Positions 6,529-14,800 of a stretch of DNA of 30,501 bases are shown here, piece after piece. The stretch is from CAZCSJ01 sp964501445 (GTDB lineage: Bacteria > Patescibacteriota > Minisyncoccia > Sungbacterales > HO2-52-23): NCBI GenBank assembly GCA_964501445.1, contig CAZCSJ010000010.1:1-30501 (forward strand), written 5' to 3'. Position numbers and translations under genes: made by a program. Within the stretch, counting starts at the first letter, position 1; each line of letters begins with the position of its first letter. The notes beneath the pieces are model-generated. The model searched no databases and was not told the DNA's origin. It was given only the letters and a program-made list of their open reading frames with translations.

Positions 6529-9500
6529 CTCCTCATAGGGCGCCAGGCGATAGACGTGCTTGGTACGCGGCAAAAACGAGAGCCCGCCAATCATATCCCA
6601 ATTTTGATAGAGCCAGTGCGCGGTTTCAAGCCACTCGTCATCGCTCACCGACACCGTAACCGAGGGATTGTGCTCCGTGAAGTTCTCTTTCACCACCTTC
6701 CAATACTCAAGCTGGTCGCGCGCGGTCTGATCGTCTTTGAAAATAGAACCGCCGGGGGCCTTGACCGGAAACTCCAAAACAAATGTAGTTGCCGAATCCA
6801 TAGTCTGCCCCACTTCGGGATAGGACGGAAACTTTTGGTCACGGAGCATATGAAAGAGAGGGTCTGTTGAAGAAATCCGAACGCGGCGAATGTAGAAGCG
6901 CGAATGACGCGGATGCATGCCACTCGCCGCATCCACCAGTTGCGACACATTGCCTGATGGCTTCACACATGTAATGGACATTGACGGAGTAATCCCGAAA
7001 CGCTTTGCAAACTCTTTATTGGTTTCAAGACACACCTCTCTCATTTTTTGAAGGGTTTCGGGGTTACGCGTCGCCGGCGAGTCCCATTGGCCGGTGATGG
7101 AAACGCCAAGGAGCCGCTCCTCATCGCAGTTTTTCTTCCATTCGGGCGAAAGATACGGAAAAGTGGTAAGTGTTGCCTGATACGTCCCGAAAATTGTCGC
7201 AAGTCGCGCTTTTTTCAAAAGCGTTTCTTCCGTATCTTCCGCGCGCGCAACAATTTCAGAAAGATTGCAAAATTCTTTTGACCGCAGGGTTATCTCACCG
7301 CAGTTATGGAGATAGACGCCATTTCCATCAAACGCGTGTACAGTCGGCACCTGACAATCGTATACCGGAAACACTCCCGCAAAAGAGATAGCAGTCACTT
7401 CCGAGCTAAACGTTTCCCTATTCATTACCCGACGGTACTTTTGCACTATTTCTTGCAGTCGTTTTTTCTTTGACGGATCGCTGAATCCTATATGGTTTGC
7501 GAATACTCCAATATTTTCACCGGCTATCACGAGTTCGTGGTTCGCTTCACAAAAATACGACTTGATACCGCCTTTTCCATCGGGAAGCATACGGAATGCC
7601 GGAGTTCTCCGATTTTGATAGATAGTGCTTATCACTCCGAGACGCGCAAGCATACGCTGTGCGGAATAAAGATTATTCAGCCCATTTGCGGCCAACCGTA
7701 TACTCACTCCTTTCACGAGATTTCCCTGCACTGACCCATCGGCATCAAACCACCCGCGTAAAAATCCCTTATAAAAATCAGAGGATGATTCTTCTATTTC
7801 TTTTGTGACCACCTTGTGCCCGTACGTTATGCCAAAAGACACCGCGAGCATTCCGAGCCCCATTGATCCCACCCGCGCGTATCCGGTCTTTGCGAGATGT
7901 CCTGCGAGGTCGCTTCGTGCGTTCACCGTGTCGTGTACCAAATCTTTTGCATTCGCCATCATCACTTCGCGATGCGGCCCCCAAAAATCAAGATTTGCCT
8001 TTCCATTCTTTTCAATATTCCCATCACCAAGAAGGCTGCCTAAAAGCCACCCCTCTTTTTCCGTACCCAACCCGCTCCAGTTGGTATCGGAGTGCCGATG
8101 CAGTACGACTCTATCCCCGGGAACAAGATCACCCACTTCTTTCCAGATATTTCGTTGCGTCTTTCTACTCTTATACTCAACGACACGCACCTTATGATTG
8201 GTGGTGGCGCGAAATGAAAAACCGCGGCTTGTTTTTACTTCATATACATCCTTGTCTCCTGTTTTGAAGAAACCGGGTGAAAAAAACTTCTTTCCGTCAA
8301 TAAGCGCTTCAAACGGGCGGGAAACGAGTGCCTTCACTTGTCGTGCGCCCTGGGCGGTCATCACCCACGTATCATCCGTGACGCAAGGATTTGTGCCCGT
8401 GGAATCACGGTGCTTTGCGTTTGCCTTCCACCGGCGCTCGGGCATCTGGGCTTTGAGGCCCCCGCGGTTAAAAATCCCCCGCTCGCCTGTGCCGCTTTTG
8501 GCAAGTGCCAACCACTCTTCCATAAACACGGTATTTACGGGTTTTCCGTTATAGACCGCCGAGTTATTTGCCATGGAGCGCTGGGGCTCCACCACATAAA
8601 ATTGGCCGGTCTTGGCGTGGCGCATCTCTTCATCGTCAATGTCGGAGAGAGAGATCAGGGCCGTCCGGCGGACACCGCCCACGACCACCACCTCGCCGAT
8701 TTTGCAGATGATGTCGTGCGCATCAATATTTTTCAGGCGCTTGCCTTGGCGCGCGAGAATTTTTACTTTGGTAAAATCAAGGAGTTGACGTAATGGGTCG
8801 GGTCCGGATGAGCGGCCGCCCATAGTGTGGAGTCGCGCGCCCGCGGGGCGCAGGTGTGAAAAATCAAACACCGCATCTCCTCCCGCATACCATGTCTTCA
8901 CTCCGAATGTCAGCGCATCGCACCACCCTTCTTTGCTGTCTTCAATCACGAAGGGTGTTGGTTTTTTCCCGTTTTGGCGCTGGACGATCGGGAGCTGCTG
9001 GATGGCGTGGCTCTCCACAGAGAACCCGACGCCGCATCCAGACATGGAAAGGTAGAGAATTTCCGCAAAATCTTCAAGCTTTGTCGGCGCGACAAACGAA
9101 CAGTTATACGCGCAGATATTGTTGGTGCGCGCGGCTTTGCCCGCACTCCACAAAAGCCGCATGGAGGGCATCACCTCCTGCCACAAAATTGCTTCCCGAA
9201 GTTCGGCGTACTCAGCATCGGTCAGTGCATCGCCGAGATTCTCGCGCATAAAATCAACATAGCGCTGGACCGTCTCAATCCATGTCTCGCGCCGCCCCTC
9301 GGCATCAATCCATCGGGAGTAGGTACGGTAGTAGACAAATTCGGAGAGAGGATTTCGGAAGTATTTCTTTGACTCCGCAACAAGCTGACGGACTCTGTCG
9401 GAAATCAATCGCTCCCGCTCGCGGATGCGCGCCCGCTCGTACCGATAGAGAATGTAGGCCTTGGCGGTTTTGGCAAAATCAAGCACGATCAATGTCTCCT

Positions 9501-9762
9501 CCACCATATCCTGGATCTCTTCAATCGCAGGGAGATGATCCTTTGGATATTTCTGACGAAGCGTCATGACCACCTGATCTGCGATGCGTTTCGGGTCATG
9601 CATTTTATCGCCCTCGCCCGCGGCTTTCATCGCGCGATACACCGCGCTCTCGATACGGCCTGCGTCAAATGACACCACGCGTCCATCCCGTTTGCGGACG
9701 GACACGAAAGGGACGGCAACTTTGGCGACACCGACGGCGTCTTTTGAGGTGAGGGGAGGCAT
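6529..9762 (-). CDS. nrdJ: adenosylcobalamin-dependent ribonucleotide reductase with intein (3' end lost in gap)
   Basis: Makes deoxyribonucleotides with a thiyl radical generated from adenosylcobalamin. The first 110 residues look like an ATP cone (VRKRDGRVVSFDAGRI at 22-37). The catalytic barrel shows PSMRLLWSAG (199-208), NNICAYNCSF with Cys217 and Cys221, SGCGVGFSVES, VVGGVRR, GERGIFNRGG, then TNP and CGEI, and later CVKPSGNVSQL. An intein (residues 460-820) separates TNP from CGEI. Without it, 717 extein residues are visible, close to the roughly 740 of monomeric class II enzymes. The C-terminal tail with its redox cysteines is in the gap. The start at 9762 follows AGAGG and a promoter; no B-subunit gene is needed. 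Confidence 0.95.
7303..8385 (-). mobile_element. intein with LAGLIDADG homing endonuclease in NrdJ
   Basis: A 361-residue insertion runs from Cys460 (codon 8383-8385) to Asn820 (codon 7303-7305), followed by the extein Cys. Splicing blocks are visible: CVTDDTWV at the N end, a block-B-like ATTNHKVRV (520-528), and VYDCQVPTVHAFDGNGVYLHN at the C end with the terminal His-Asn. Two dodecapeptides, LLGSLLGDG (573-581) and FLRGWFDADG (667-676), identify a LAGLIDADG endonuclease, with Asp580 and Asp675 as likely metal ligands. It therefore appears complete for both splicing and homing. Host protein function requires splicing. Confidence 0.95.
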
Positions 9763-9784
9763 AAGAGATACAAATTACCTCTTT

Positions 9785-9812
9785 ATTATACCCCTCAAAA
9801 AATGCCAATCAA
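9785..9812 (-). promoter_or_regulatory. promoter of nrdJ
   Basis: On the minus strand, TTGATT (9812-9807) and a perfect TATAAT (9790-9785) are 16 bp apart. The start codon lies 22 bp downstream of the -10 box, with AGAGG in between. Confidence 0.7.
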
Positions 9813-9870
9813 AAAATTTCTGTGGATAAGTATGGATGGTTGACAAGCGGATGAAAAATGGGCGGAAAAA

Positions 9871-10021
9871 GGGTGGATCCCTCGGTGCTTCATCTCGAAA
9901 ACACGAAACGCCACCTCCAGCGGGTGACGTTTCTCAGTGTTCGGGCGGCAATTCCGCCAGAGGCGGAAACCGAGCTTGCCGCCCTCTCAATGGTTTTCTC
10001 AATGAAGCACCTCGACCACCC
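9871..10021. repeat. 151-nt composite palindrome (structured element A)
   Basis: Outer pairing: GGGTGG (9871-9876) with CCACCC (10016-10021), GGTGCTTCAT (9884-9893) with ATGAAGCACC (10002-10011), and GAAAAC (9897-9902) with GTTTTC (9993-9998). Inside are two arms. The first is GAAACG/CGTTTC extended by CACC/GGTG (9905-9933). The second is GGGCGGCAA/TTGCCGCCC (9943-9984), capped by TTCCGCC-AGA-GGCGGAA. The short frames through it have no family signature, so I read this as a structured RNA or mobile palindrome. It lies in the 640-bp gene-free block between nrdJ and ftsZ. Confidence 0.75.
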
Positions 10022-10071
10022 TTTATCTATGAAAACACCGCTCGTATGGGGAAGATAAGGGAATAAAATAA

Positions 10072-10087
10072 AACGGCGGAAGCCGTT
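10072..10087. terminator. small hairpin between nrdJ and ftsZ
   Basis: AACGGC-GGAA-GCCGTT is a perfect 6-bp stem in an AT-rich context. It may act as a weak terminator for ftsZ transcripts (minus) or belong to the palindrome cluster. Confidence 0.4.
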
Positions 10088-10138
10088 CATTATTAATTAA
10101 AACCCCTCAACCCGCCAGCGACGGAAAAGGTAAAATAA

Positions 10139-10194
10139 GTCATCCTGAATGAAATGAAGGATCTCTGGAGATTCTTCGCTACGCTCAGAATGAC
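10139..10194. repeat. 27-bp imperfect inverted repeat (structured element B)
   Basis: Arms 10139-10165 and 10168-10194 match at 20 of 27 positions with a 2-nt turn. Most mismatches are transitions that become G-U pairs on one RNA strand. The right arm contains CTTCGCTACGCTCAGAATGA, a sequence type I know as a widespread dispersed repeat in diverse bacterial genomes. Confidence 0.8.
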
Positions 10195-10219
10195 AGATAG
10201 AGGGGATGCTATAGAGCGA

Positions 10220-10354
10220 GGACAGCTCCGTTTCAAAACACTTGGAAGGTCGAGCGGCCATGGTGTCCCGAGCGTAGTCGAGGGACGAGCGAGACCTTCC
10301 AGTGATGAGTCCCGCCGCGGTGGGGCGGGACGAAGATTTTGAAGCGGAGTGTCC
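10220..10354. repeat. 135-nt three-way-junction palindrome (structured element C)
   Basis: The outer stem 10220-10238 pairs with 10337-10354 (17 bp, one bulged G, one G-T). The first arm is GGAAGGTC (10244-10251) with GACCTTCC (10293-10300), enclosing GTCCC/GGGAC (10265-10286). The second arm is GTCCCGCC-gcggtgg-GGCGGGAC (10309-10331). The plan is one outer stem with two arms, as at 1096-1155. It ends 52 bp after the ftsZ stop and may also serve as its 3' structure. Confidence 0.8.
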
Positions 10355-10405
10355 GAGCTATTGGATTTGTCCGCGACGCAACGTTGGAGCGAGGGGCGAG
10401 CGAAT

Positions 10406-11494
10406 TTACTTTCTCCGCCGCAAAAACGCAGGCACCGCATCCCACTCGGTCTCCTCCACCGCAATCTGCGGCCGCTCAATCGGCTTTTTTGGGAGCGGCG
10501 CTGCCTGCTCACCCGGAAGCGGGAGTCTTAATGTCGGCTGCGTGCCAAATCCCGTGGCAATCACTGTAATTTTAATCTCCCCTTTCTTCAATTTCTCATC
10601 ATGCACCGCGCCGAAAATCACCTTTGCGTCAGAATCAATTGAGGCGGTGATCACTTTTGCCGCTTCATTTACCTCAAACATGGTCATATCCGGTCCGCCG
10701 GACACATTGAAGAGCACCCCGCGCGCGCCATCAATCGCTACATCCAAGAGCGGAGAACTCACTGCTGATTTTGCGGCTGCGACCGCCCGCTCCTCGCCCG
10801 AGCCATACCCTACGCCCATGAGAGCAGAGCCGGCATTGTGCATAATCGCGCGGACATCCGCAAAATCCACATTGATGATCCCCGGGGTAATAATAAGATC
10901 GGAGATGCCCTGAATTGCTTGTCTGAGCACGTCATCGCAAATCACGAATGCATTCAAAAGCGAGGTCTGTCTCTCGATGACACTCAACAAACGATCATTG
11001 GGAATCGTGATCAAAGCATCCACCTTGTCTTTTAACTGGAGCCAGGCGTCTTCCGCGATCCGTGAACGCTGGGTTCCCTCAAATCCAAAGGGCTTGGTGA
11101 CAACCCCTATTGTGAGCGCCCCCGCGTCCCGCGCGACTTCGGCAATAATGGGAGAGGCGCCCGAACCTGTGCCGCCCCCAAGGCCGCAGGTGATAAAAAT
11201 CATGTCCGCGCCCTTAAACGCCTCATGGAGTTCGTCACGGTTCTCCTCTGCGGCCTGCCTCCCTATTTCAGGATTCATGCCCGCACCAAGACCCTTGGTA
11301 AGATTTTTGCCTATATGAATTTTTATGCGGGCTTTTGTGAAATGGAGATCTTGGGCATCGGTATTGACTGCCACGAAATCCACCCCTTGGATTTTATGAT
11401 CCACCATGCGGGTCACGGCTTTCCCGCCGCCACCGCCGATGCCGACCACTTTAATCCGCGCGTAGGTTTCAATATCTGGTTTTAATTGAGGCAT
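10406..11494 (-). CDS. ftsZ: cell division protein FtsZ
   Basis: The tubulin-like GTPase forming the division ring. In 362 residues it shows the N-terminal VVGIGGGGGKAV (17-27), the tubulin signature GGGTGSG (106-112), the T7 synergy loop NVDFAD (208-213), and a very short linker leading to the C-terminal partner-binding peptide WDAVPAFLRRRK (351-362). It follows ftsA after a 272-bp spacer that can fold into a long stem ending one base before this ATG. No Shine-Dalgarno is visible, so translation may be controlled by that fold. Confidence 0.98.
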   Translation of the reverse strand: MPQLKPDIETYARIKVVGIGGGGGKAVTRMVDHKIQGVDFVAVNTDAQDLHFTKARIKIHIGKNLTKGLGAGMNPEIGRQAAEENRDELHEAFKGADMIFITCGLGGGTGSGASPIIAEVARDAGALTIGVVTKPFGFEGTQRSRIAEDAWLQLKDKVDALITIPNDRLLSVIERQTSLLNAFVICDDVLRQAIQGISDLIITPGIINVDFADVRAIMHNAGSALMGVGYGSGEERAVAAAKSAVSSPLLDVAIDGARGVLFNVSGGPDMTMFEVNEAAKVITASIDSDAKVIFGAVHDEKLKKGEIKITVIATGFGTQPTLRLPLPGEQAAPLPKKPIERPQIAVEETEWDAVPAFLRRRK

Positions 11495-11642
11495 CCCCGT
11501 ATATCAACCTCGACTGCTGCGAAGCAGCTTGTGGTCGTGAGTGAATGGTAATTGATTATTCATATCTTGGTATCCATGTACCATGCTATTGGGTGTACTA
11601 TGCTTCTTGCACGCGTCTAATTGTCGAGGTTGTATTACGGGG
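11495..11642 (-). promoter_or_regulatory. foldable leader immediately before ftsZ
   Basis: CCCCGTATATCAACCTCGAC (11495-11514) pairs with 11623-11642 (7 bp, a 3x3 internal loop, then 10 bp), so the stem abuts the ftsZ start codon. Inside, GCTGC-GAA-GCAGC (11516-11528) forms a perfect hairpin, and further weak hairpins fit in the remainder. In mRNA sense the 3' strand of the stem ends in ACGGGG directly before AUG. It could hide the initiation site. The rest of the ftsA-ftsZ spacer (11643-11766) is AT-rich with no gene. Confidence 0.6.
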
Positions 11643-11766
11643 CATGTTCGCTCTTGCTCAAAATAAAAAAGTAAAAATCAAAATGCAAAATGAAAGTATT
11701 GTTCAGCGTATCATAAGAGACATATAACGGACAATGCACGGGTTATTCACATTATTCCCACATGCC

Positions 11767-13065
11767 CTATGGGAGAAACGATTGGAACCACTTGAGCCAT
11801 GAGAAATTTGCCCATTTCGGCAATCGCCAGGCACCAAAGCGACTTGATTCCCCTCCTTTTTCTGCGGCCCATTGAAGCACTCCCACTGCGGTGACAAACG
11901 ATGGCGCACGCTCCTCGTTTATGAGTATAGGGGAGTGGTCGAGCGTTCCGCGCGATACCGGAAGCTTCATCTCCTGCTTGGTGAGGTCAAGGAGCCCGGG
12001 GAGCGCTGAGGAGCCGCCCACAAGCACCACCCCTGCGGGAAGGAGTGCTACCCGATTCACCCGCTTCAACTCTTTTTGGAGGAGCTCAAAAAGGTCTTGG
12101 AGCCGTGCTTCAATGATTTCGGCAAGAGACCTACGCGAATACCCCGCGCTCTCCACTCTATTTTGCTTCTTTCCCTCCTCCCGCCACTCGGCAGTGCCTA
12201 CGTGAACCCCCATGTCAAACGGGAGGTCGTCAAAACGGATCATGCCGTCTTTCTTTGAAACATCTGCCGGCAGGCATGTGCCGTACGCGAGCTTCACATG
12301 GTCGGCGATGTCCACCTGCGTCCGAAAACCGATCGCCACGTCATTGGTGATATGATTTCCGCCGATCGGGAGCACGCCCGCATGGAGTGGCGCGCCGTCC
12401 TCAAACACCATAAAACTCGCGGTCCCTCCCCCAATATCGAGAAGCATCGCCCCAAGCTCTTTTTGACGCTTTGAGAGCACTGCCTCGGAAGCCGCAAGCG
12501 CTCCGAATACGTAATCCTCCACGCGCACACCCGATGCCTCTACGGCCTTCAAAAGATTTTTAAGCGAAGGGGTCGCACACTCAATGATCAGGGTGTCGGC
12601 TTCCAATCGGAACCCGTGCATACCCACGGGGTCCTTTACCCCGGATTCGGAATCCACTTTGAAGTCGCGCGGAATAATATGGAGCACCTCGCGATTCGGA
12701 TGTTTGGGGATAAAACTTTCCGCCGCGGCGATTGCGCGCCTGACGTCTTCCGGAGAAATCTCGCCGTCCGCGCGCGACACTGCCACGACACCCCGGGAAG
12801 AGGACACGCTAATATGGGCGCCTCCCACCGCGAGCCATACCGAACGGATCGGCACGCCCGCCGCGCGGGATGCTTCCGCAAGAGACTGCTGGATCGCGCG
12901 CGTGGCATCCTCCAAATCCACCACCATCCCCCGCCGAATGCCCGCAGACGGAGCAACTCCTACGCCCAAAAGCGTTACCCCGTTCCCTCCCCGTTCACGC
13001 TCCGCCACCACGGTCTGCACCGTGGAAGTACCCACATCTAATGCTGCGATAATATCACGCGCCAC
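11767..13065 (-). CDS. ftsA: cell division protein FtsA
   Basis: The actin-like ATPase that ties FtsZ to the membrane. In 432 residues it shows the phosphate-1 loop ALDVGTSTVQTVV (8-20), the SHS2/1C region after residue 80, the phosphate-2 motif LLDIGGGTASF, and the adenosine motif VLVGGSSALPG. The last 20 residues (WRLPKWANFSWLKWFQSFLP) form the expected amphipathic membrane-targeting helix. The start codon is GTG (13063-13065). It lies 11 bp after ybeY and upstream of ftsZ in one minus-strand operon. Confidence 0.97.
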   Translation of the reverse strand: MARDIIAALDVGTSTVQTVVAERERGGNGVTLLGVGVAPSAGIRRGMVVDLEDATRAIQQSLAEASRAAGVPIRSVWLAVGGAHISVSSSRGVVAVSRADGEISPEDVRRAIAAAESFIPKHPNREVLHIIPRDFKVDSESGVKDPVGMHGFRLEADTLIIECATPSLKNLLKAVEASGVRVEDYVFGALAASEAVLSKRQKELGAMLLDIGGGTASFMVFEDGAPLHAGVLPIGGNHITNDVAIGFRTQVDIADHVKLAYGTCLPADVSKKDGMIRFDDLPFDMGVHVGTAEWREEGKKQNRVESAGYSRRSLAEIIEARLQDLFELLQKELKRVNRVALLPAGVVLVGGSSALPGLLDLTKQEMKLPVSRGTLDHSPILINEERAPSFVTAVGVLQWAAEKGGESSRFGAWRLPKWANFSWLKWFQSFLP

Positions 13066-13076
13066 AGTACGAGGAA

Positions 13077-13487
13077 TTAGGGATTAGGGGTAATGTGTAT
13101 ATCTGAACCAAAAATCTTTTTCAAAATCGTACGCTCCCATCGCTCGCTCTTCTCGGCGATGGTGCGTGATTTCTCATGGTGCACTCCTGCTAAGTGAAGA
13201 ATACCATGGACGAGCATCCATGTCATTTGAAAAGTATAGGTATTGCCTTGCAGAACCGCATCGCGGCGTATCACTTCGGGACACACAATAATCTCACCGT
13301 AGTCCGGACCGTATCGAAATGAGAGCACATTGACAGGTGTGCGTACCTTGTGAAAACGCCTGCTCAAACGAACTGCCTCTTTTTTAGGGACAGACACCAC
13401 CATGATGTGGCGCGGCAGACGCGCCGCACGTGCCCGCGGCAGGAGACGACGCAGACGCGCGATACCTGTTCCCCAGACCCTCGTCAT
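13077..13487 (-). CDS. ybeY: endoribonuclease YbeY, rRNA maturation factor
   Basis: A 136-residue UPF0054 protein with the zinc motif HGILHLAGVHH. The usual aspartate before the last histidine is replaced by His, but the three metal-binding histidines are kept. VNVLSFRYG and GEIIVCPE match the family. Expected function: a metal-dependent RNase in 16S rRNA 3'-end maturation and ribosome quality control. The start overlaps the yqeY stop by 4 bp (ATGA), indicating translational coupling. An internal Met at residue 29 is a less likely start. Confidence 0.9.
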   Translation of the reverse strand: MTRVWGTGIARLRRLLPRARAARLPRHIMVVSVPKKEAVRLSRRFHKVRTPVNVLSFRYGPDYGEIIVCPEVIRRDAVLQGNTYTFQMTWMLVHGILHLAGVHHEKSRTIAEKSERWERTILKKIFGSDIHITPNP

Positions 13488-13942
13488 GCGCCGAGCACTC
13501 TTCGCACCACTTCACCCACCCGCTCCCCTGATACGCGGCCTTTGAGCGTCCTCATCGCCTCCCCCATCACGCGCCCGAAATCATTGTGCCCTGCCCCGAG
13601 ACGCGCTACCGCCTCCTTCACCGTTTTCTTCACTTCTTCATCGGAAAGTTCCGCGGGAAGATATTTCTCAATGACCGTAATTTCCCTTTTTTCTTTCTCC
13701 GCAAGCTCGCGTCTCCCGCCCTTTTCGAATTCCAATGCCGCATCCCGCCGTTTCTTTGCTTCGGTGCGGAGCACGGCAGTACCCTCCTCGTCTGTCATGG
13801 GCGCCGCCTGACCCCGTCCCCGGTTCTCGATCATTTTATTGTGGAGCGCGGCAGAAAGCATGCGGATCACAGACAAGCGAAACGCATCGCCCGCCTTCAT
13901 CGCTTCCTTCATGTCCTCTGCGAGTTGTTGAGCGAGTGTCAT
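13484..13942 (-). CDS. GatB/YqeY domain protein
   Basis: A 152-residue all-helical protein of the YqeY family, resembling the tail domain of the GatB amidotransferase subunit. Recognisable are LAQQLAEDMKEAMKAGDAFRLSVIRML at the N-terminus, the central EKREITVIEKYLP, and the C-terminal FGRVMGEAMRTLKGRVSG. The exact role is unknown; a tRNA-linked role is inferred from the domain. The ATG at 13942 is chosen because the family N-terminus begins there; the frame upstream enters a terminator. It heads the yqeY-ybeY-ftsA-ftsZ run. Confidence 0.9.
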   Translation of the reverse strand: MTLAQQLAEDMKEAMKAGDAFRLSVIRMLSAALHNKMIENRGRGQAAPMTDEEGTAVLRTEAKKRRDAALEFEKGGRRELAEKEKREITVIEKYLPAELSDEEVKKTVKEAVARLGAGHNDFGRVMGEAMRTLKGRVSGERVGEVVRRVLGA

Positions 13943-13980
13943 TAGCCGTATTGTTGCACATATTCTGAAATTTCTGCAAC

Positions 13981-14011
13981 AAAAAGACATCCCGGGATGG
14001 AATGTCTTTTT
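13981..14011. terminator. bidirectional intrinsic terminator
   Basis: AAAAAGACAT (13981-13990) pairs with ATGTCTTTTT (14002-14011). The loop contains CCCGGG, which can extend the stem. It ends the lepB-to-membrane-protein transcript and isolates the yqeY-ftsZ unit. Confidence 0.85.
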
Positions 14012-14032
14012 GTATGGTATACGGAGAGGCGA

Positions 14033-14416
14033 CTACATCATTCCCGTCTTTTTCCACGATGCGGCAAGCGCCCATGCGCCGACCACAAGGTGGAGAAGGG
14101 TGTCAGCCGGATTCTCAAGGTTTGCGCCCAGAAATTCAGTTGAGTAGACCGCGCTGTAAAGGCCAATGAGCACGCCCACCACGCCAAGAAGCATCACCAA
14201 GCTCCGCTGTGCGCCCATCGGAAGTACATAGGCCGCAAGAAGAGCCACCACACCCAGAAGCAGATGCGCCCAGTTCTCGCCGTTATCAAACCACCACGCA
14301 GATCCGAATAAGCTACTCTCCGGCATGGGGCCGGTCACTCCCACAAAACCAAGGATCCCGACGAGCACCAGAACCACACCTCCCACTGTAAGAAAACCTT
14401 TTGGGGTAAATAGCAT
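14033..14416 (-). CDS. small four-helix membrane protein (DUF4383-like)
   Basis: A 127-residue hydrophobic protein with about four transmembrane helices: residues 8-28, 48-66, 72-90 and 103-120. It has two related segments, NWAHLLLGVVALLA and DTLLHLVVGAWALA, resembling the repeated NxLHLxxG pattern of DUF4383 proteins. Function unknown. The start at 14416 is chosen because it directly precedes the first helix; upstream sequence contains a hairpin-prone 60-bp stretch (CTTTA...CCCTCC with GGAGGG...TAAAG). It follows rpsU by about 130 bp and is closed by a strong terminator. Confidence 0.72.
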   Translation of the reverse strand: MLFTPKGFLTVGGVVLVLVGILGFVGVTGPMPESSLFGSAWWFDNGENWAHLLLGVVALLAAYVLPMGAQRSLVMLLGVVGVLIGLYSAVYSTEFLGANLENPADTLLHLVVGAWALAASWKKTGMM

Positions 14417-14543
14417 AGTAAATGACGGATAGTATATTAGAATTGGCTCGACCTTTAGGGACCCCTCCAAGGGACAGGCATAATCACCATGGCTTCCTGG
14501 ATAGGAGGGTAAAGAAGGACTAATAATAGTATAGCACTGCGCG

Positions 14544-14771
14544 CTAGCGCTCGTCTTTCTTCAATTTCCCCAGCTTCTCAAGACGGGTTCGCTCGCGCGC
14601 AACCGAAATCCTGCGGAGTGCCCGTTCATGGACGCTGCGTTTCGTGGGTTTTGACTTGTAGAACCGATTCTGGCGCGCGCGCACCAAAATTCCCGACATC
14701 TGCATTTTTCGGGTAAAACGGCGCAGGAGCGCCCCAGTGGTTTCACTTTCCTTTCGGACAACGAATACCAT
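14544..14771 (-). CDS. rpsU: 30S ribosomal protein bS21
   Basis: 75 residues. The N-terminus VFVVRKESETTGALLRRFTRK and the central GILVRARQNRFYKSKPTKR are typical of bS21, followed by a basic helical tail. It acts in the small subunit near the anti-Shine-Dalgarno end of 16S rRNA. Its presence does not prevent the frequent lack of Shine-Dalgarno sequences seen in this window. It sits 29 bp after the HIT gene; the spacer is a taattagttatta low-complexity repeat. Confidence 0.92.
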   Translation of the reverse strand: MVFVVRKESETTGALLRRFTRKMQMSGILVRARQNRFYKSKPTKRSVHERALRRISVARERTRLEKLGKLKKDER

Positions 14772-14800
14772 ACAATACGTTAATAATTAGTTATTAATTA

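Noticed and set aside
6064..9762. A single NrdJ-CobO fusion protein of 1,232 residues
   Set aside because: The joint lies entirely in 100 Ns of arbitrary length, and both the reductase tail and the CobO P-loop region are missing. Two genes are far more likely.
9858..10058. A 66-residue protein frame in the nrdJ-ftsZ spacer
   Set aside because: It runs through the strongly paired element A, has no ribosome-binding site or recognisable family, and overlapping frames on both strands are equally open.
11545..11727. A 60-residue plus-strand frame between ftsA and ftsZ
   Set aside because: It overlaps the foldable ftsZ leader, is antisense to the operon, and shows no protein signature.
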